A DNA stretch of 64,000 nt from contig JABHDC010000065.1 of the NCBI GenBank assembly GCA_018673255.1, forward strand, positions 1 to 64,000. Direction: 5' to 3'. Position 1 is the stretch's first letter; each line of letters starts with the position of its first letter. The position numbers were made by a program, and so were the translations under genes. The stretch is from Gemmatimonadota bacterium. GTDB taxonomy: Bacteria > Latescibacterota > UBA2968 > UBA8231. Shown piece after piece: positions 32,432 through 41,673 of this stretch. Under the pieces are notes generated by a model. The model was not told the DNA's origin. It made no database searches and saw only the letters and a program-made list of their open reading frames with translations.

Positions 32432-33627
32432 TGTCCCGGCGTTATCTGGTTCTGGTCCCCGATGGTGCAGCCGACTACGCTCTCGATGAACTCGACGGTC
32501 GCACACCCCTGCAGGCAGCCAGAATACCGCATATGGATCGACTGGCGTGCGAGGGGCAGGGCGGACTCGTGCAGATGATCCCCCCCAGTCGGCACCCGGG
32601 CAGCGACGTGGGGAATCTCGAGATCTTTGGCTACGACAGCACCATTCACTACACGGGTCGTGCGCCGCTGGAGGCATCCAGCATGGGGCTGGAGATGGGG
32701 CCTGATGATATCGCCTTTCGCTGCAACCTGGTCTACTGCGAGGGCGACACCCTCATCGACTACAGTGCCGGTCACATCGGCAACGATGAGGGCCGTGAAC
32801 TGATCCAGCTGATCGGCGCTGAACTGGGGACCGAGGAGGTCCGCTTCTTCCCCGGCGTTGGTTACCGACACATCGTCTTGTTCCGCTCGGGGCCCGAGGG
32901 TCTCACGTCGTATCCGCCCCACGATATCATGGGCCAGTCCGCCAGTGCCCACCTTCCTCAGGGTCAGGGGATGGAGCCGGTCCGGGAGCTGATGGAACGG
33001 GCAGCTGTGATCCTGGCAACGGCGGATGCGAACAAGCGGCGTTCTGACCGCGGCGATCGTCCTGCCAACAGGATCTGGATGTGGGGCGAGGGGCGTCCCC
33101 TTGAGTTACCCACGGTTCAGCAGCGGTATGATGTCTCGGCGGGAGTGATCTCAGCCGTCGACCTCGTGCGAGGGATCGGCGTCTGCGCCGGTTATGAGGT
33201 CATCGATGTTCCTGGCATCACGGGATATCTCGACACCAACTACGAGGGCAAGGCGCAGTATGCCCTGGATGCCTTCCGGGCCGGCACTGATCTGCTATAT
33301 GTGCATGTGGAGGCGCCTGATGAAGCCGGCCACAATGGCGATGCATCTGCCAAGGTGCAGGCGCTGGAAGACTTCGATGCCAGGGTCGTAGGACCACTGC
33401 TGCAGGGATTGGCACAGGACGGTGTGCCGCTGCGGCTGGTGATGACACCCGATCACCGCACGCCGATCCCCATCCGGACACACACGCGTGAGCCGGTTCC
33501 CTTCGTGTTGTGGGGAGACGACGTCACAGCCGATGACATGAAGACATACGACGAGGTGGCCGCCGAGCAGGGGAGTCTGCAACTCGATCACGGACACGAA
33601 CTGATTCCGATGCTGTTGCAGGCGTAG
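32431..33627 (+). CDS. ApgM-family protein, probable alternative homoserine kinase
   Basis: A 398-residue alkaline-phosphatase-superfamily protein with YLVLVPDGAADYALDELDGR, TPLQAARIPHMDRLA and PSRHPGSDVGNLEIFGYD, motifs of archaeal-type cofactor-independent phosphoglycerate mutase; TPDHRTPIPIRTHTREPVPF holds late metal ligands. A subfamily of these proteins that sits beside threonine genes in bacteria without ThrB is annotated as proposed homoserine kinase. Here the gene overlaps hom by one base and asd follows, which strongly supports that role: phosphorylating homoserine for threonine synthase. Phosphoglycerate mutase activity remains the alternative. No thrB or thrC gene is in the window. 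Confidence 0.85.
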   Translation: MSRRYLVLVPDGAADYALDELDGRTPLQAARIPHMDRLACEGQGGLVQMIPPSRHPGSDVGNLEIFGYDSTIHYTGRAPLEASSMGLEMGPDDIAFRCNLVYCEGDTLIDYSAGHIGNDEGRELIQLIGAELGTEEVRFFPGVGYRHIVLFRSGPEGLTSYPPHDIMGQSASAHLPQGQGMEPVRELMERAAVILATADANKRRSDRGDRPANRIWMWGEGRPLELPTVQQRYDVSAGVISAVDLVRGIGVCAGYEVIDVPGITGYLDTNYEGKAQYALDAFRAGTDLLYVHVEAPDEAGHNGDASAKVQALEDFDARVVGPLLQGLAQDGVPLRLVMTPDHRTPIPIRTHTREPVPFVLWGDDVTADDMKTYDEVAAEQGSLQLDHGHELIPMLLQA

Positions 33628-33682
33628 ATTCACTGCCGTCCTGCGCAGGATCATCATCCCACACCACGACAGAGTTCAGCCG

Positions 33683-34729
33683 ATGTCAGCCAAATACAAT
33701 GTCGCCATCATGGGCGCCACGGGCGCGGTGGGCCAGGTCTTTCTCGAGATCCTGGCCGAGCGCGATTTTCCCATCGACGAGCTGCGTTTGCTCGCATCCA
33801 GCCGGTCTGCCGGCAAGACCGTCGACTACCGTGGAAAGACGCTGACGATCCAGGAACTCACGAAGGATTCCTTCGAGGGAATCGACGTGGTCCTCTCCTC
33901 CGCGGGGGGATCCATCAGTCGTGAATTTGTTCCCGCCGCCGTCGAAGCAGGTGCTGTCGTGGTCGACAACACGTCCGCCTTCCGGATGGATCCGAGTGTT
34001 CCTCTCGTGGTGCCCGAAGTGAATCCCGGCGACCTGGATGATCATGCCGGGATCATCGCCAATCCGAATTGCTCGACGATTATCATGGTTGTCGTCCTCT
34101 GGCCACTGTACGAACAGAATCGCGTCGAGCGTGTCGTGGTTTCCACGTATCAGGCGATCAGTGGCGCCGGTGCAGCGGCGATGGCGGAGCTGGAGCAGCA
34201 GACCCGTGAGGTCCTGGAAGGCAAGCCGGCACAACCCAGAGAACTGCCATACCAGATCGCCTTCAATCTCTTCTCTCACAACTCGGCCATTGGGCCGGAC
34301 GGTTATTGTGAGGAGGAGACGAAGATGATTCGCGAGACGAAGAAGATGTTCCATGATGAGTCGATCCGGATCACGCCGACCTGCATTCGCGTGCCCGTCC
34401 CCCGAACCCATTCAGAAACGGTGAATATCCAGTTCGCCGAGCCGATGGATGAAGATCGCGTGCGCCAGATTCTCAGCGCCGCGCCGGGGGTCAGTATCAC
34501 CGACGATCGTGAAGCCAATCATTTCCCGATGCCACTGGAGGCTTCCGGCAAGGACGACATCTTCGTCGGTCGGATCCGTCAGGATCTGTCGCAGCCCGAT
34601 GGGCGCGGCATCGATCTGTTTCTCAGTGGAGATCAACTGCGTAAGGGTGCGGCCCTGAATGCCGTACAGATCGCTGAGGCCATGATCGAGCGAGGTCTGT
34701 TGAAACGGACCGAAGTGACACCGGCGTAG
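33683..34729 (+). CDS. asd: Aspartate-semialdehyde dehydrogenase
   Basis: A 348-residue enzyme. It has VAIMGATGAVGQVFLEILAE (NADP-binding), LSSAGGSISREF, VVDNTSAFR, the catalytic Cys130 in IIANPNCSTI, QAISGAGAAAM, and RVPVPRTHSETVNI with the catalytic His. It reduces aspartyl phosphate to the semialdehyde for threonine, methionine, lysine and diaminopimelate synthesis. Length fits the B. subtilis type. It completes a hom/homoserine kinase-like/asd cluster, 55 bases after the preceding stop, and ends at a strong hairpin. No aspartokinase is present nearby. Confidence 0.96.
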   Translation: MSAKYNVAIMGATGAVGQVFLEILAERDFPIDELRLLASSRSAGKTVDYRGKTLTIQELTKDSFEGIDVVLSSAGGSISREFVPAAVEAGAVVVDNTSAFRMDPSVPLVVPEVNPGDLDDHAGIIANPNCSTIIMVVVLWPLYEQNRVERVVVSTYQAISGAGAAAMAELEQQTREVLEGKPAQPRELPYQIAFNLFSHNSAIGPDGYCEEETKMIRETKKMFHDESIRITPTCIRVPVPRTHSETVNIQFAEPMDEDRVRQILSAAPGVSITDDREANHFPMPLEASGKDDIFVGRIRQDLSQPDGRGIDLFLSGDQLRKGAALNAVQIAEAMIERGLLKRTEVTPA

Positions 34730-34755
34730 AGTAGCTGCCAGACAGGGCAATGAAA

Positions 34756-34790
34756 AAAGGGGGAGACACCGTGCAGGTGTCTCCCCCTTT
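34756..34790. terminator. Bidirectional intrinsic terminator
   Basis: A perfect 15-bp stem (AAAGGGGGAGACACC at 34756-34770 with 34776-34790) and a 5-base loop sit between convergent genes. On the minus strand the stem is followed by a run of six or more T, so it should stop the M20 peptidase transcript efficiently; it also lies just after asd on the plus strand. Confidence 0.9.
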
Positions 34791-34827
34791 GTACTTCCTG
34801 TTTCTTGTGTGGCCGAGTCTCTCTCGA

Positions 34828-35973
34828 TCAGGGCTTGCCCTGTACGCAGACGTGGTCGATGTAGCGGGAATACAACTCCACACCCTTCTTGAGCTGATCG
34901 ATTTCCACCCACTCATCCACGGTGTGAGCCTGGGCGATATTACCCGGACCGAGGACGACGAGACTCTTCATCATCGTCGTGTAGGCGAGCCCATCCGTGC
35001 CATAGGCCACGGTGCCCGCATTGCGGGTGCCGGTCAGTTTGAGAGACGTCTGAACGATCGGTGCATCTGGTGATGTGTAGAGCGGATTTCCCGGCTTGAA
35101 GACCTCTACCTTGAGCCCCTGTGCCTTCGCTTTGGCCTTCGCTCGTTCGATCAGAGGTTTGACATCGACCCCCGGCATGGGACGGTAGTTCACCGTGCAG
35201 ACCGATCGCACCGGTGAGATATTTGTCGCCGTATTGCCGTCGTTGATGCCGATGCTCCACTCGGAGTGGGGTGGATTGAATTCTTCGTTTCTGTATTTCT
35301 TCGAAGACAGCACCAGATCGTTGATCTTTGCCATCTCGGCGAGGAAGGGGATCATGGCCAGGTTCGCATTGGTCCCCTTCAGCGAGCTTGTGTGCGCGGC
35401 CCGACCACTGGCCGTGACACGCAGGCCGAGCGAACCCTTGTGTGCGTAGACGACCTTCAGGCGCGTCGGCTCGCAGATCAGGCCATATCCACCGGCTGCC
35501 TCCTGCAGCAGTTTAGATCGCTTCACCAGTTCCCACGCGCCACGTGCCTGGATCTCTTCATCGGCAGTGACGACGATGAAGAGCGGCGCAGCCTTCAGAT
35601 CCTTGGCTTTGTAAGTAGCCGCGGCGCACAGGGTGGCCGCCAGGGGGCCCTTCATGTCGCAGACACCACGACCATACAATTTGCCCTTCGCCGTGCGAAC
35701 CTTGTAGGGATCGGCGGTCCAGCCCTCTTCCTGCTTTGCCGGCACGACGTCGTCGTGACTCATCAGGGTCAATCCGCCGCGACCATTGCCAAGCTTCCCG
35801 ACGATGCACAGCTTCGGCACGCCATGTACATCATCGTATGCGATCCGCTCGATCTGGAAGCCGATCTTCTCCATCACCGAGGCGACGTGTTCGGTGACTG
35901 GAACGTTGGTTGTCAGACTCTCGGAGTTATAGCTTACGAGGTCCTTTGTCAGTTTGACGACGTCGAGTTTCAT
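34828..35973 (-). CDS. M20-family metallopeptidase (ArgE/DapE type)
   Basis: A 381-residue zinc peptidase. Metal ligands and catalytic residues are in place: His/Asp in LMSHDDVVPAK, Asp in YGRGVCDMKGPLAA, the Glu-Glu pair in TADEEIQARGAW, Glu in LICEPT, and His in the C-terminal IAQAHTVDEWV. The family deacylates N-acetylornithine, succinyl-diaminopimelate or similar amides; the sequence does not settle which. Position next to the threonine genes and asd makes DapE attractive, but the usual DapE spacing was not checked. The ATG at 35973 gives a normal N-terminus; the open frame extends further to 36207 without family similarity. Transcribed divergently from the Ldh_2 gene. Confidence 0.88.
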   Translation of the reverse strand: MKLDVVKLTKDLVSYNSESLTTNVPVTEHVASVMEKIGFQIERIAYDDVHGVPKLCIVGKLGNGRGGLTLMSHDDVVPAKQEEGWTADPYKVRTAKGKLYGRGVCDMKGPLAATLCAAATYKAKDLKAAPLFIVVTADEEIQARGAWELVKRSKLLQEAAGGYGLICEPTRLKVVYAHKGSLGLRVTASGRAAHTSSLKGTNANLAMIPFLAEMAKINDLVLSSKKYRNEEFNPPHSEWSIGINDGNTATNISPVRSVCTVNYRPMPGVDVKPLIERAKAKAKAQGLKVEVFKPGNPLYTSPDAPIVQTSLKLTGTRNAGTVAYGTDGLAYTTMMKSLVVLGPGNIAQAHTVDEWVEIDQLKKGVELYSRYIDHVCVQGKP

Positions 35974-36108
35974 CTGACCTTGTGATCGGTTGTTGGGTGG
36001 GGGACTCCAGCCTCGGAGGTAGGACTCCGGTTTGGTAGCGTCCGGCAAGGTAACCCGGTCCAGCCTAGTTTCGCAAGATCGCCGCCGGATGTAGCCCGTG
36101 GAGGGGAA

Positions 36109-37119
36109 ATGAATCAACCGCCAGAGAATTTCGTCATTGTGGTTGAGTCGAGGCTGCTGACCTTTGCGCAGGAGTGCTTCGCCGCCGCCGGTGCGCCGCC
36201 GGAGCATGCGAAGATTCTGAGCCGCCTGCTGGTGAACTCAGACCTTCGAGGTGTGCGCTCACACGGTACGCGTCAGGTCGACGGCTACTGCCGCGCCTTC
36301 GAGGAAGGCATCCTCAATCCGGATCCACAGGTTCGAGTCATCAGCGACCGTGGCGCCGTCGTCAGTCTCGATGGCGACGGTTCCCTCGGCTACCTGCCCA
36401 TGGTGCGGGCCACAGAGATCGCCATCGAGCGAGCCCAGGCGTATGGCCTGGGTATGGCAACGGTCCGGTCGATCGGTCACTACGGCGCGGCCGGTCACTA
36501 CTGCCGTATGTGCATGGAAGCCGGATGTGTGGGCTTTTCCGTGCAGGGGGGGAAGAATCATGGTCAATCTCAGGCCGATCCAAAACCACCCCTGGCTTTT
36601 TTTGGCAATCCGCCGATCTGCTTTGCTATTCCAGGCAGAGACAGCCCGGGTGTCGTTCTGGATGCGGCCACGCGGATTCTGGCCGACTACCAGCTTGGCC
36701 CCCAATTTGAAGCCCTCATCCCGCAGATTCCCGCTGCCTTCTTCAAGAGTGTCGGGTATACGGCAGTGGCGGCCCTGCTCGGTGGTGGCCTGGCCGGGGT
36801 CACCGTCGTCGATGACGAGGTCGCAGCACGGTGGCCGCGGGCCCGGAATGGGGGAATGATCCTGGCCATAGACATCGATGCCGCCGTTGATCTGGATGCA
36901 TTCCACGACGAGGTCGACCGCATGGTACGGGACGTAGCACAGACGCAGGCGCCCTTCCCCGGGCACGATCGCGCTTTACTGCCTGGTGCGATCGAGGCAG
37001 AACACATGGAGCAGTATCGACGTGAAGGCATACCCTTTGGTGAAATGGAACAGGGAGCCGTGCGCAGCGTGAGCGAGCGTCTGGGCATCCGACCCCCTTG
37101 GGAAGAGGAGAGCGCGTGA
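36109..37119 (+). CDS. Ldh_2-family (malate/L-lactate/ureidoglycolate type) dehydrogenase
   Basis: A 336-residue NAD(P)-dependent oxidoreductase that does not use the Rossmann fold. DLRGVRSHGTRQVDGYCRAF, GMATVRSIGHYGAAGHYCRM with the catalytic His, and the long C-terminal segment PGHDRALLPGAIEAEHMEQYRREGIPF identify the family. Members oxidise 2-hydroxy acids such as malate, sulfolactate, ureidoglycolate or diketogulonate precursors. The ATG at 36109 has GAGGGG upstream. Its stop overlaps the next start (TGATG), which encodes a Gfo/Idh/MocA oxidoreductase, so both work in one catabolic pathway, probably for a sugar acid. Substrate unknown. Confidence 0.88.
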   Translation: MNQPPENFVIVVESRLLTFAQECFAAAGAPPEHAKILSRLLVNSDLRGVRSHGTRQVDGYCRAFEEGILNPDPQVRVISDRGAVVSLDGDGSLGYLPMVRATEIAIERAQAYGLGMATVRSIGHYGAAGHYCRMCMEAGCVGFSVQGGKNHGQSQADPKPPLAFFGNPPICFAIPGRDSPGVVLDAATRILADYQLGPQFEALIPQIPAAFFKSVGYTAVAALLGGGLAGVTVVDDEVAARWPRARNGGMILAIDIDAAVDLDAFHDEVDRMVRDVAQTQAPFPGHDRALLPGAIEAEHMEQYRREGIPFGEMEQGAVRSVSERLGIRPPWEEESA

Positions 37120-38234
37120 TGATTCGGTTTGGTATTGTCGGTGCCGCAGGACGTGGGAACAGCTTTGTACGAGCCATCCGGGCAAATCCGGCGACTGAAC
37201 TGACGGCATTGTGCGACATCCGTGAAGAGGCTGTCAAAGCCAATGCCCTCGACCTGGGCATCGATCACACGTTCACCGATGCCGAGCAGATGTACGACTC
37301 CGGGCAGATCGATGCCGTCGTCATCGGCACACCGATGCAATTTCATGCACCGCAGGCGATCGCTGCTCTGGCGCGAGATCTGCACGTATTGAGTGAAGTG
37401 ACATCGGGTGTTTCCGTCGAGGAGTGTCGTGATCTGGTGTCTGCCGTGCGGGGCAGTCGCGGCCGCTACATGCTGGCGGAGAATTACACATACACGAAGA
37501 ACAACGTCCTCGTTCGTGAACTGGCTCGTCTGGGGCTCTTCGGTGAGATCTACTACGGAGAGGGTGCCTACATCCACGAACTGAAGGCACTCAATGAGAA
37601 GACCACATGGCGTCGACACTGGCAGACCGGGGTCAATGGATGCACCTATGGCACGCACTCTCTGGGACCGGTTCTACAGTGGTTCTGTGAACCACGACGG
37701 CGTCCTGATCGTGTGGTCGCCGTGTCTGCCGTGGGCACGGGGCATCACTACACCGATCCCCGGGGCGACGCATACGAGATGGAGGATTCCGTCACCATGA
37801 TGTGTCGGATGGCCTCGGGCGGGATGATTCAGATCCGCGTCGACATGTTGTCCAATCGACCCCACCTGATGACACACTACGTGTTGCAGGGGACGGAGGG
37901 ATCCTACGAATCAGGCGACGGCTTCCGTGGCGAATCAAAGATCTGGCTGCGTTCGCGAAATGACGTGCCAACGTGGGAGCCGCTGGCGGATCTGGAAGAG
38001 GAATTTCTGCCCGAATTCTGGAAAAATCCGCCCGAAGAGGCCCTGGCCGCCGGACACGGTGGTGGTGACTACTGGGAGGTGGAAGACTTTGTCCGTGCCA
38101 TTCGGGATGAGTCCGACCTGGCCATCGGTATCGACGAGTCCATGGACATGACCCTGCCGGGACTCATCAGTCAACAGTCGATCAGTACCGGATCCGCCTG
38201 GGTGGCCGTGCCGGACTCCCGCAACTGGACCTGA
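37119..38234 (+). CDS. Gfo/Idh/MocA-family oxidoreductase (variant without EKP lysine)
   Basis: A 371-residue protein with an N-terminal Rossmann domain (FGIVGAAGRGNSFVRAI, LTALCDI) and a C-terminal Gfo/Idh/MocA domain. Where the family usually has the EKP motif with the catalytic Lys, this protein has LHVLSEVTSGVSVEECRDL, so that Lys is replaced; a downstream YMLAENYTYTKN segment carries other polar residues. This variant is common in a subclade of uncertain activity. It probably oxidises or dehydrates a sugar or polyol. It overlaps the Ldh_2 gene and is 8 bases from the glycoside-hydrolase-like gene downstream. Confidence 0.87.
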   Translation: MIRFGIVGAAGRGNSFVRAIRANPATELTALCDIREEAVKANALDLGIDHTFTDAEQMYDSGQIDAVVIGTPMQFHAPQAIAALARDLHVLSEVTSGVSVEECRDLVSAVRGSRGRYMLAENYTYTKNNVLVRELARLGLFGEIYYGEGAYIHELKALNEKTTWRRHWQTGVNGCTYGTHSLGPVLQWFCEPRRRPDRVVAVSAVGTGHHYTDPRGDAYEMEDSVTMMCRMASGGMIQIRVDMLSNRPHLMTHYVLQGTEGSYESGDGFRGESKIWLRSRNDVPTWEPLADLEEEFLPEFWKNPPEEALAAGHGGGDYWEVEDFVRAIRDESDLAIGIDESMDMTLPGLISQQSISTGSAWVAVPDSRNWT

Positions 38235-38242
38235 GGTAGCAC

Positions 38243-39829
38243 ATGGGCGCTCCCCGGCTGGCCTTCTTCCATGACTCACGTCATCCGCTGATTTACATGT
38301 ATGAGACGCCGATGGCACGTGAACAGCACGAGGCAGCTGTCGATGAACTGATCGGCACCCCCGTCGACGCGCTGATGTTCTGCCTGGGGGACGGCCGCAC
38401 CGTTCTCCACGATACGCAGGTGGGCGAACTGTGGGGGCACAATGTCGAGCACTGGCCCCACATGGTCTTCCGACGCGCCCACCACAATGCGCGCACGACA
38501 ATCGAACGGGGTGAAGATCCACTGCGCATCGTCAGTGAGCGTGCCCGGGCCAAGGGACTGGCCTTCTATCCGAGCCTGCTGGTTCAGCAGGGCAGGGGGG
38601 CGCGCGAGCAGGATGTGCGCTGCTCGGAGTTTCGATTTGACCACGTCCACCTCGAGATTGGTGCCAAGGGGGGGATTGCGACCGAAGAGCCAGCCTTCAC
38701 GTGTCTGGATTTCATGCACGAAGAGGTCCGGCAGGAGCGTCTCGGTCTCATCCGTGAGGTCATCGAGGGATACGAGATTAATGGCTTCGAACTGCAACTG
38801 AATTATGCGCCCCACTACTTCCATCCAGATGATCTTGAGCAGGGGCGGCAAGTGATGACCGGGTGGGTGCGTCAGATCCGGCAGTGCCTGCAGGACAGCG
38901 GCCCGGAACGATCTCTTGTGGTGCGTGTGCCTGCCAGTTTCGCAGCCTGTGATACTGCAGGTCTGGCCGTCACCGACTGGATCCAGGAGGGTCTCGTGGA
39001 TGTCGTCGTCGCCGAGACCTCCAGTGGCCCTGAGCTGGTCGATGTGGGTGCCGATGTGAGCCAGTTCGTCGATGCTGCGGCCGGGTCAAAGGTCGACGTG
39101 ATGGGCGTCGTACAGAGCCTTGTGGACTCAGATCGTCAATACCAGGGAAGTATCGAGACGATCCGTGCTGCCGCCTGCAATCTCTGGGCCCAGGGCGTCG
39201 ATGGTCTCTATCTGGGACACTGGTTTGGCAACTGGCCCTATGACGCCACGTTCTACGAGAAATTGCGCGAACTGATCGATCCCGAGGTGATGGCACCGAA
39301 GGACAAGCAATACTTCGTCACCACCACCAGCGGACGTTATCCTCAGCGGTCTTCCGGGACCGCCTCGTCGCTGCAGCTGCCCGTCGATCTCGTCGAGGGT
39401 CAGTGGCAGCAGGTGTCCTGGCCCACGTCCGATGATCTGCCGCGCTGGCGACAGGCCGAGCGTGTGCACGACGTGTTGCTGCGAGTGCGCCTGCTGGCAG
39501 TGACCGAGTCCGACCGGATCCGCTTCCGCTTGAATGGCCAGCCACTGGCATCTGAGAATCTTCGACGGATCGACGAGACGTATCGCATGCGGGCGCCCCG
39601 GTATCGAGTCGGTAGTGCCTGTTGGTACGTGTTTCGGCTCAGCCCGGAACAGTGGCCGCCAGCTGGACACCAAATACTTGAGGTGCTCCTCGAACACCGG
39701 GCTCCGGACGCAGCACCAGCGGTCACAATCCGCGATGTGGAGTTCGATGTACAGTATCTGATGGGACGGGCTCACCGACGCAGCCACAATGATCCGGATC
39801 TAGGCCAGACCACTGAAGGCAATCTATGA
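38243..39829 (+). CDS. Glycoside-hydrolase-like TIM-barrel protein with C-terminal beta domain
   Basis: A 528-residue protein. Residues about 1-350 look like a (beta/alpha)8 barrel: RLAFFHDSRHPL, DALMFCLGDGRTVLH, GLAFYPSLLVQQG, VIEGYEINGFELQLNYAPHYF, SLVVRVPASFAACDTAG, LVDVVVAETSS, GVDGLYLGHWFGNWPYD. The ELQLNYAP and AETSS acidic residues could be catalytic. Residues about 370-510 are beta-rich and may bind sugar. No signal peptide is present, so it is probably cytoplasmic, in line with the neighbouring sugar oxidoreductases. It resembles the family 10-like and beta-galactosidase-like barrels but the exact family is not certain. Confidence 0.72.
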   Translation: MGAPRLAFFHDSRHPLIYMYETPMAREQHEAAVDELIGTPVDALMFCLGDGRTVLHDTQVGELWGHNVEHWPHMVFRRAHHNARTTIERGEDPLRIVSERARAKGLAFYPSLLVQQGRGAREQDVRCSEFRFDHVHLEIGAKGGIATEEPAFTCLDFMHEEVRQERLGLIREVIEGYEINGFELQLNYAPHYFHPDDLEQGRQVMTGWVRQIRQCLQDSGPERSLVVRVPASFAACDTAGLAVTDWIQEGLVDVVVAETSSGPELVDVGADVSQFVDAAAGSKVDVMGVVQSLVDSDRQYQGSIETIRAAACNLWAQGVDGLYLGHWFGNWPYDATFYEKLRELIDPEVMAPKDKQYFVTTTSGRYPQRSSGTASSLQLPVDLVEGQWQQVSWPTSDDLPRWRQAERVHDVLLRVRLLAVTESDRIRFRLNGQPLASENLRRIDETYRMRAPRYRVGSACWYVFRLSPEQWPPAGHQILEVLLEHRAPDAAPAVTIRDVEFDVQYLMGRAHRRSHNDPDLGQTTEGNL

Positions 39830-39857
39830 TGAAGGCAATCTGACACGGGGGGGAACG

Positions 39858-40367
39858 ATGGATTGGGAGATCAAGAAACGTGGACGTGTTACCTACTACC
39901 GCAAGCCGACGAACAGACTCTTCTCCGACCTCGTCGTCGAGGAACTCGACAATGGCGATCTGAAGATTCGCTTTGTTGGGATGACGGGGGCGCGGGCGGC
40001 GACCAATGAACTGGAACTGGCCGACACGGCTCGTATGGATCCGACGCGGGAGATCCCACGAACCTTCGACACATGGGACTTGTATGTACGCGAAGCCGGG
40101 ATCTGCGACGGGCTGAAGGATCTGGATTTCCTTGAAGTCCACTCCTTCGGGGCCGCACCCAAGGAACCGAGTCCGATCACCGACCCGGAAGGGTATGCAG
40201 CAGAGAAGAAGCGCATCCGTTCCGCGTATTCCGAGGCTTATGCCAGCTACTGGGAGACGAAGCTTCCCGACAATGGTCTGCCGGTTCGTTTCACCGTCTA
40301 TCTGGAAGAGCTGCCCGATGTGGATGCCTGCTACGAACTGAGTGCCGTCGCTCTTCTCCAGCGTTAG
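39858..40367 (+). CDS. Hypothetical protein
   Basis: A 169-residue soluble protein that I do not recognise. It opens with a beta-rich half (DWEIKKRGRVTYYRKPTNR, then LVVEELDNGDLKIRFVGM) and ends with a helical segment (AEKKRIRSAYSEAYASYWETK) followed by two strands. No catalytic motif, signal peptide or membrane helix is seen. It follows the TIM-barrel gene by 28 bases and has a GGGGGG stretch before its ATG. A 12-base direct repeat (39814-39825 and 39830-39841) spans the end of the preceding gene. Probably the last gene of the 36-40 kb catabolic operon. Confidence 0.7.
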   Translation: MDWEIKKRGRVTYYRKPTNRLFSDLVVEELDNGDLKIRFVGMTGARAATNELELADTARMDPTREIPRTFDTWDLYVREAGICDGLKDLDFLEVHSFGAAPKEPSPITDPEGYAAEKKRIRSAYSEAYASYWETKLPDNGLPVRFTVYLEELPDVDACYELSAVALLQR

Positions 40368-40481
40368 GATTTCCTCTTTCGGGCACGTGGCGTGGAGTCA
40401 GATTGCCACCTACAATACATCGCGGAATAGCTGGCGCCCAGGCGCCATAACTGAACGAGGATGACGGGGAGGCATAGAGGG

Positions 40482-41588
40482 ATGGAAACCACCAAGATCG
40501 GTATTGTGGGCTGTGGTACGATCAGTGCAGCCTACCTGAGTATCGCCAGAGACTGGCACATCATCGAGGTCGATGCGGTGGCTGATCTGGTGCCAGAACG
40601 CGCACGAGAAAAGGCTGAAGAATTTGAGGTCCCGCGCGTCATGACCGTGGACGCACTGCTGGCTGACGACGACATCGACATCGTCGTGAATCTCACGATC
40701 CCGAATGCCCACTATGAAGTGGCGCTGGCGGCGTTGGAAGCTGGCAAGGCGGTCTACAACGAGAAGCCCCTTACCATCGAACGGGAGGAGGGGGCAGCCC
40801 TGGTCGAGAAGGCCCGCAGTGGCGGCTGCCTTCTGGGCGCCGCGCCTGACACGTTCCTGGGGGCGGGGATCCAGACTTGTCGCAAGCTGATCGATGACGG
40901 TTGGATCGGTGAGCCGGTGTCCTGCTCGGCCTTCATGCTGGGTCATGGCCATGAAAGCTGGCATCCAGATCCGGCCTTCTATTACAAGCTCGGTGGTGGT
41001 CCCATGTTCGACATGGGTCCCTACTATCTGACGGCCCTCGTCAATCTCATGGGACCGGTACGCCGTGTCACTGGAATGGCGCGCACGACCTTCCCGCAGC
41101 GCACGGTCACGAGTGAGCCGAAGTATGGGGAGATTATCGATGTGGAAGTCCCCACACACGTGGCGGGGGTGATGGAGTTTGGTAATGGCGCCGTGGGCAC
41201 GATCACGACGAGCTTCGACGTGTGGGGGGGCCAGCTCCCATTCATCGAGATCTACGGAACGGAGGGTTCCCTGTCCGTCCCCAATCCGAACACCTTCGGG
41301 GGCCCGGTTCTGATCAAGGGAGGTCAGCGCGGTGGCGATTGGCAGGAAGTGCCCCTGTCGCACCCGAATCACGAGAACAGCCGCAGTATCGGCGTTGCGG
41401 ATATGGCATATGCACAGCGCTCGGGTCGGCCCCATCGGGCCAGTGGACAGCTCTCCTACCACGTCTTGGATCTCATGCATGCTTTCCATGACGCGCAGGA
41501 GGCCACCGGTTTCGTGGACCTGGCCAGCACCTGTGAACGCCCTGCCGCCTTGCCCGTGGGATTGCGCCCGGGACACCTGGATCCCTGA
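40482..41588 (+). CDS. Gfo/Idh/MocA-family oxidoreductase
   Basis: A 368-residue NAD(P)-dependent enzyme. It has [18 protein letters not shown] (dinucleotide-binding), [34 protein letters not shown] with the family EKP lysine, and [16 protein letters not shown] with the conserved Asp and Tyr. Substrates in the family are sugars, inositols or biliverdin; here a sugar is likely. The ATG at 40482 is preferred over one at 40461 because it places the Rossmann motif at residue 5. A TACAAT box at 40411-40416 may be part of its promoter, and a hairpin terminator follows 20 bases after the stop. Confidence 0.92.
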   Translation: METTKIGIVGCGTISAAYLSIARDWHIIEVDAVADLVPERAREKAEEFEVPRVMTVDALLADDDIDIVVNLTIPNAHYEVALAALEAGKAVYNEKPLTIEREEGAALVEKARSGGCLLGAAPDTFLGAGIQTCRKLIDDGWIGEPVSCSAFMLGHGHESWHPDPAFYYKLGGGPMFDMGPYYLTALVNLMGPVRRVTGMARTTFPQRTVTSEPKYGEIIDVEVPTHVAGVMEFGNGAVGTITTSFDVWGGQLPFIEIYGTEGSLSVPNPNTFGGPVLIKGGQRGGDWQEVPLSHPNHENSRSIGVADMAYAQRSGRPHRASGQLSYHVLDLMHAFHDAQEATGFVDLASTCERPAALPVGLRPGHLDP

Positions 41589-41608
41589 GTCGATCCGCGG
41601 AGAGAATC

Positions 41609-41635
41609 GGGTGGCGCCCTCGGTGGGCGCCACCC
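41609..41635 (+). terminator. Hairpin terminator after the oxidoreductase gene
   Basis: A perfect 11-bp stem (GGGTGGCGCCC at 41609-41619 with 41625-41635) and a 5-base loop follow the stop codon closely. There is no T-run, so termination may be partial. Confidence 0.65.
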
Positions 41636-41637
41636 GC

Positions 41638-41673
41638 TTGACGGCCTGTCGCAGGGGCGGTAATCTACCGCCC
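41638..41673 (+). promoter_or_regulatory. Promoter overlapped by a palindromic operator candidate
   Basis: TTGACG (41638-41643) is followed after exactly 17 bases by TAATCT (41661-41666). The -10 box lies in the centre of a perfect palindrome: GGGCGGTA (41655-41662), three bases, TACCGCCC (41666-41673). A dimeric repressor bound there would block the polymerase. It faces the OPT/M28-FtsX/OPT operon starting at 41842, with a leader of about 170 bases. The -10 is a weak match, so the promoter is less sure than the palindrome. Confidence 0.5.

Noticed and set aside
39814..39841. 12-base direct repeat TGAAGGCAATCT at the end of the TIM-barrel gene as an insertion-site duplication
   Set aside because: The copies are only 16 bases apart with no element between them; it is a small local tandem duplication.
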